A DNA stretch of 64,000 nt. Source: Heterobasidion occidentale. Its lineage: Eukaryota > Basidiomycota > Agaricomycetes > Russulales > Bondarzewiaceae. The stretch covers positions 1,364,001 to 1,428,000 of the forward strand of contig JBCAQO010000005.1 of the NCBI GenBank assembly GCA_039111635.1, written 5' to 3'. How positions within the stretch are numbered: position 1 is the stretch's first letter; every line of letters begins with the position of its first letter. Below, in pieces: positions 59,785 to 64,000 of this stretch. The translations under genes were made by a program, and so were the position numbers. A model generated the notes under the pieces. That model ran no database searches and was not told the origin of the DNA. It saw only the letters and a list, made by a program, of their open reading frames with translations.

Positions 59785-60694
59785 TGGAGGGTAGAAAGTA
59801 CAACAAGAGATGGAGAGTAGCGGAGGAAAAAGGTGATCAAGGGTAGAAAGAGTGTTGAGTGTAGGATGTATTGGTCTGAAAAGCTGGAGAAAGTGGCACC
59901 GTGATGGCTGCCCAACGAAAGCCAAACATTGTCGTGGCGGTTCAGGGGGTGGCAAAGTTAGGACAAAGGGAGTCACTGTCGCGCATTGACTCGTGGATTA
60001 AAGCGATTTTATAACAAAGCAATCCTCACCTAACGGCAAACCCAAACCACACGGGTTTAGCATGAGTCAGATTTGAGTAGTAGGTACATGACGCATGCTA
60101 TTCTTATCGAACTGTTCTTCCAGAAGTTGTTTCGCCTGTGAAGAATCGTGAGGCGGATACGGATCAATACCTTATGACGCAGCAAGAGGCAGAGTGAGAC
60201 ACATTCGGAACCAAGAAGCAGAGAGCCCGTCGAACAATAATCCGTCAGTGGTCAACGTGCATTGCGCGTCGCAGTGAGAATAAGCGGCGGGAAGTCATTA
60301 CGAAGGGCCACGCTCACGTATGTGACATGCTGGTCCGGCCATAAGTCTGTTGCCTTACTGTCCAAAGCGAGGGATGCAAAAGCTGCCTGGTCGACCAGGT
60401 GTTATTTTGCTTTGACTGCAAAAAGCATTCGACTGAAGTGTTGCCATGCGGCGTAGCCCACCGCGCTGGGTCTGTACGACTCTGGCAATGGTTTATTTTG
60501 TCGAGACATGTGGCAAGAGGCAGGAGACTGGCAGGGGCCGAAAGGCCTGGTGACGTTCTATTCGACTGGATGTAGCTAGGCACCCCCGGTGTCTAGAGAA
60601 GACCCCGTGCACTCACCAAACACGAGGCAGCACTGCAGCAAGCCTTCTCTCTTTGCAGCTGGCGTATCGAAGGTTTCGTCTAGATTTCAAACTC
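59785..60694. promoter_or_regulatory. Divergent promoter region, RasGEF-like / EAF7
   Basis: About 0.9 kb between two genes facing away. No open frame with recognisable content and no repeat was seen. Confidence 0.4.
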
Positions 60695-61540
60695 ATGACT
60701 GCATCTGTGGGATTTCTGTCAACCGTAGAAGGTGAAATATCCTTCTTTCGCTCTCTCATGCGCGCAAGACCGGTCGGCCTTCACCGGCACTTTCATGTAT
60801 TATCCATGCGCAACGCCATTCATCAAGACACCGGTCAGTCCGTGTCTATAGACGAGATTTGGGAGAAACTGCGCAGTTGCTATGACCTAGACGCGTTGGA
60901 GAACCTGGCGAGTGTTAAATCGCGTCTTCGATATCAAACTACTGACAACAGTCGTGCATTGTGTATATAGGAAGCGGAAGGCTATGAGTCGCCCGGTTCG
61001 AGCCAGTCAACACCACAAGTCGCAGGCTCTCCTTCACCCACTGCGAACCTCTCTGCACACCCTTTCTTCCGAAAAGAATTCTCCCTACCACTGGATGATT
61101 CCTTTGAGCCCATGATATCCGCACGCCGCATGCACAGCTCCGCTTCACCTTCCCCTCCCGCATCGTCGCCAGCACCTCCAGTGAAAACCTCCGGACGAGG
61201 CAAAAAACGCGGGAGAAGTAAGGTCATGGCAGGTCTAGTGGGAGGTGATAGCGATAGTAGCGCCTTGACACAAGAAAGCGGTGATGAAAGTGTAGCGCCT
61301 ACCCCCAGAGGTAGCGTTGTTACAGGCACAGACGCTGGCACAGAGTACGGAGAGGATGAGGATGTAGACATGGACGCAGGTACGCATTGGCATCTGTGCA
61401 TGAAATCTTCACATCTGACATGTGCGACAGGACCAACGAGAGTTGTACGGGGTAAAGGGCCAAAGGCCGGGAGGAAAGGGGGTGCTCCACGCGGTCGACC
61501 AGCTGGGCCAACGCGACCTATGAAGAAGAGAAAACGGTGA
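60695..61540 (+). CDS. EAF7: NuA4 complex subunit EAF7 (CT20/MRGBP family)
   Basis: Subunit of the NuA4 histone acetyltransferase that binds Eaf3. The start ATG at 60695 gives MTASVGFLSTVEGEISFFRS, then LMRARPVGLHRHFHVLSMRN, IHQDTGQSVSIDEIWEKLRS and CYDLDALENL, the conserved CT20 core, joined to EAEGYESPGSSQSTPQVAGS, HPFFRKEFSLPLDDSFEPM. The tail is rich in Ser, Gly and basic residues (SGRGKKRGRSK, RKGGAPRGRPAGPTRPMKKR) and resembles AT-hook/nuclear targeting sequence. The first intron (60908-60970) has a GC donor; the second, at 61380, is GT-AG. About 230 residues. Confidence 0.92.
60908..60970 (+). other. GC-AG intron in EAF7
   Basis: Donor CTG/gcgagt, acceptor tatatag. It joins ALENL to EAEGYES in frame; the GT at 60912 runs into a stop a few codons later. 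The donor hexamer gcgagt is the same as in the PQ-loop gene. Confidence 0.7.
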
Positions 61541-61694
61541 TCTGCCCTTCCCTCACCAGTCTTTCTTGATGCACGGTTCTTTGCGTGCTGTCCTCGAGGT
61601 CTTGAAATATATCCAGTCCTATAGGGCACAAACAGATACAATAGTCCAGATGTCCATTACAATGTAATATTACACACAAGCACACCAGAAGCCT

Positions 61695-64000
61695 CTAATC
61701 TATGCTCATCTTCACTTCATCTTCCCCTGTTTTGTCGAGAGTAGCATTCTTATTCCTTCTCTCCGTTAAATAGGACTGAATGCGCTCTTTCAATTCAGGA
61801 TCTGCGGAATTGTCAAATGACCAGTTCACTCATGTGTATATGGAACTACTCACTAGGTATCACATCCTCGATCTTCAGCTGCGCCCGATTGAAAGGATCC
61901 TTTGAGTCCGATAATAAATGGGACTTGATGGTGGATCTGTCGATAATGGCTCGGGAGGTAGGAAGGATGACGGGGTCCCTCATCACAGTGAACATCAAGG
62001 GGTCTGCATAATGATTAGACAATAGTAAAACAAGCCAACAACGCGACCAACGCACCCAGGAATTCGTCAGGAATCTCTCCAAGTTCATCCTCTGCATCTA
62101 TCATAACCTTGGCCTCTTCGACCTTGTCGACAAATTTTCGCAACCGCTCGATGTCCGTCGGGCTCTTGAGGGAGTGCTTGAGACAAGTCGAAGCCGCCTT
62201 CTCGAACAGTTCCTTCCTATAACTGCGGCCATCCCCAGCCACAGCCTGAACGAAATCATCCTGCTCACTTAGGTTCAAAAATACTTGCACAACGTCGCTC
62301 AGCAGCTGTCGAGGGTCGAAGGAGTATTTTTCCTTGTTCTCAACACCCAGCTCACGAGACTTGGGCCCCACGAGGGTATCAAGGTTGTAATCAAGCATCG
62401 CAGCAAGGCGGTCAATGATCTCCGGCATCATGAAGGGTTCCTTCGTCTCTGCAGTGAACAACTTCAAAAGATCCACGGTGGACTTGCCCAGCTGCGTATA
62501 CCCAGTGGCCTGGCGTTCCAGACTTCGGAGATGGCCTTCACGCTCCCGGCGGTATTGTGCAGGCTTGGCCGCCCATTCCGTGGCATTTTTCATCTCCACT
62601 TGAATACTGTATATCTGTGCCAGATCGCTCAGAGATTCGTCCATGAGATATGTCACGTCGTTGATCATAAGGTTGGCAAAGCGGACAAACTTGTCAACAT
62701 TCCTGTAACATGATGAGCATAGTTCTTCTTATTTGATTCAAATGTCGAGAAGCACTTACTTTGCCTCTTCTTTAAGGGCCGTCCTATGTGCCGAATTGTC
62801 CCAAACGGCCTTAAACAGATGGGCTATGTTCCGACTAAACGGAACATTAAACTCAATGATCAGATCGTACATTCGAATCACCTTACCGGGCATCTAGCAA
62901 GGATAGTCGGCAGGCATCGGTATTCAATCGAAGATCAGGGAAGTATGGACTTACTGAATTTATCATAAAACTGAGAGCTTGCACCAGTCTGCTCAACCTC
63001 TGTGGGGCTGTCAGAGGGAAGACGCTATGTCCATGAGTGACGACATACCAATGTAGAAATGCATCAAAGCAGGCATGAGGTACTTCAAGGCCAATGGATG
63101 GGTGTTTAGGGTCCCGCCGAGAAGACTAGCCGGCTCGTTTCGGTAATATTTTAAGCAACCGAAGAACAGGATCTTCAAGGTGTCAGCAGCTTGGATGATA
63201 TAGGGTCGACGACACGTACTTCAATAATCTTCGACTTCAAGAACGGATTCTTGATATACCAGGTCGACATCAAGAACGTGAGACTAAACACTAGGAGCTC
63301 TTCTCTTCCTACCAACTCTAAGCTGGGGGCGTTATGACTGCATGGAAGCCGGTCAGAGTTGTCCCCCAATAGAAGGATTGCCATCTTACCGAACGACAAA
63401 GACATAATACTCAATACAATCTTCGATGATATACTCGGGGAGGACCCTGAAATCCAATGGGACTGATATAGGCAAGGGCAGGCTATGGGTAGATGGGTTG
63501 AGCACGAGACGATACGGTTAATGGAAATGATACAGACTCTACAACAGGCTTGGGGTGTTTCTTCCTGGGATCAACGAACCTCACCAGCCAGGTTGCGACA
63601 AAGGAGTTGAAACTATTTGCCCGAAACAGCACTTCGGGGTCAAGTAATTGCGTAGATGCAGCCGCTGCCATTCCATTCAGCTGTGCAATGTTATCCTGTC
63701 GGTGCATATGTTGAGCTACGACGTAAAGAAGAACAGGAGAATAAATGCAAAGCATACCTTCACTTGCTTGATAGCTGCCTCCATCCGCGCCTGGAAAGCA
63801 GTCTATCATCACATGAGTATCTAAACCTCGGTGGAATCAACGAACGAGCTCGTACTCCTTCCCAAGATCGGTCACCAATGATAGAGTTAAGATGCCGTTG
63901 TTGCTCGTCGATTTGCTTGTGGTAATCATCAAAGGTTTGTATCGTCTTCTGGAAGCCGTAGTGGTTCATTGCGAGAGTCAAATAAAAGATTTCAGAAATG
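61695..64000 (-). CDS. UFD2: U-box ubiquitin E4 ligase UFD2, 5' end missing
   Basis: Ubiquitin chain elongation factor that works with Cdc48 in protein turnover. The C-terminal U-box is complete: DPLMFTVMRDPVILPTSRAI, IDRSTIKSHLLSDSKDPFNR, LKIEDVIPNPELK. Upstream is the Ufd2 core: TEWAAKPAQYRREREGHLRS, EKYSFDPRQLLSDVVQVFLN, RLAAMLDYNLDTLVGPKSRE and FPLTVSS-type segments, with LNPSTHSLPLPISVPLDFR near 63450. The stop is at 61695-61697 after DKTGEDEVKMSID. Reading continues to the right edge, so about half of the protein (the N-terminal part) lies outside the window. Many short introns; not all checked. Confidence 0.93.

Overview
This 64 kb window looks like nuclear DNA of a wood-decaying Agaricomycete (Basidiomycota), most likely a white-rot polypore-type fungus. 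The genes are dense, split by many introns of about 45-65 nt, and arranged on both strands. They include AA9 lytic polysaccharide monooxygenase genes (one with a CBM1 cellulose-binding tail), a GH131-CBM1 glucanase, and an 'Arg-AA9', a class known almost only from Agaricomycetes. No CRISPR, operon, tRNA or rRNA gene was seen.

Layout, left to right. 1-16 kb: a CTK2-like cyclin (cut by the left edge), an SCS2/VAP ER tether, a YPK1/Gad8-type AGC kinase, an amino-acid permease, a G-patch protein, an F-box/LRR protein, a PQ-loop vacuolar transporter and prohibitin PHB2. 16-29.5 kb: MSH5, a DIA2-like TPR/F-box protein, a small secreted protein, proteasome ATPase RPT5, NuA4 subunit EAF6, exosome subunit RRP40 and ESCRT-I subunit VPS37. 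30-40.5 kb is the carbohydrate and redox section: canonical AA9-CBM1, Arg-AA9, a 466-bp inverted-repeat element, the mitochondrial gene NCA2, a Cu/Zn superoxide dismutase with an N-terminal membrane anchor, and GH131-CBM1. 40.8-64 kb: a CSC1/TMEM63 channel, another F-box protein, NDUFS4, the TORC2 subunit AVO3/Rictor, RPL17, a RasGEF-like protein, NuA4 subunit EAF7 and the U-box E4 ligase UFD2 (cut by the right edge).

Functional links inside the window: AVO3 and YPK1 are successive parts of the TORC2 pathway; EAF6 and EAF7 belong to the NuA4 acetyltransferase; RPT5, UFD2, DIA2 and two other F-box proteins belong to ubiquitin-proteasome turnover. The AA9, Arg-AA9, SOD and GH131 genes could act together on plant cell wall, with SOD as a possible peroxide source; that last link is inference.

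Oddities: the Arg-AA9 has replaced all three copper-site residues; the SOD is membrane anchored; four introns appear to be GC-AG; and three neighbouring genes (F-box, PHB2, MSH5) each show an apparent 1-2 base frameshift, which points to sequence error at least in PHB2. Gene models were assembled by eye from splice signals and family resemblance, so exon ends are approximate unless stated.
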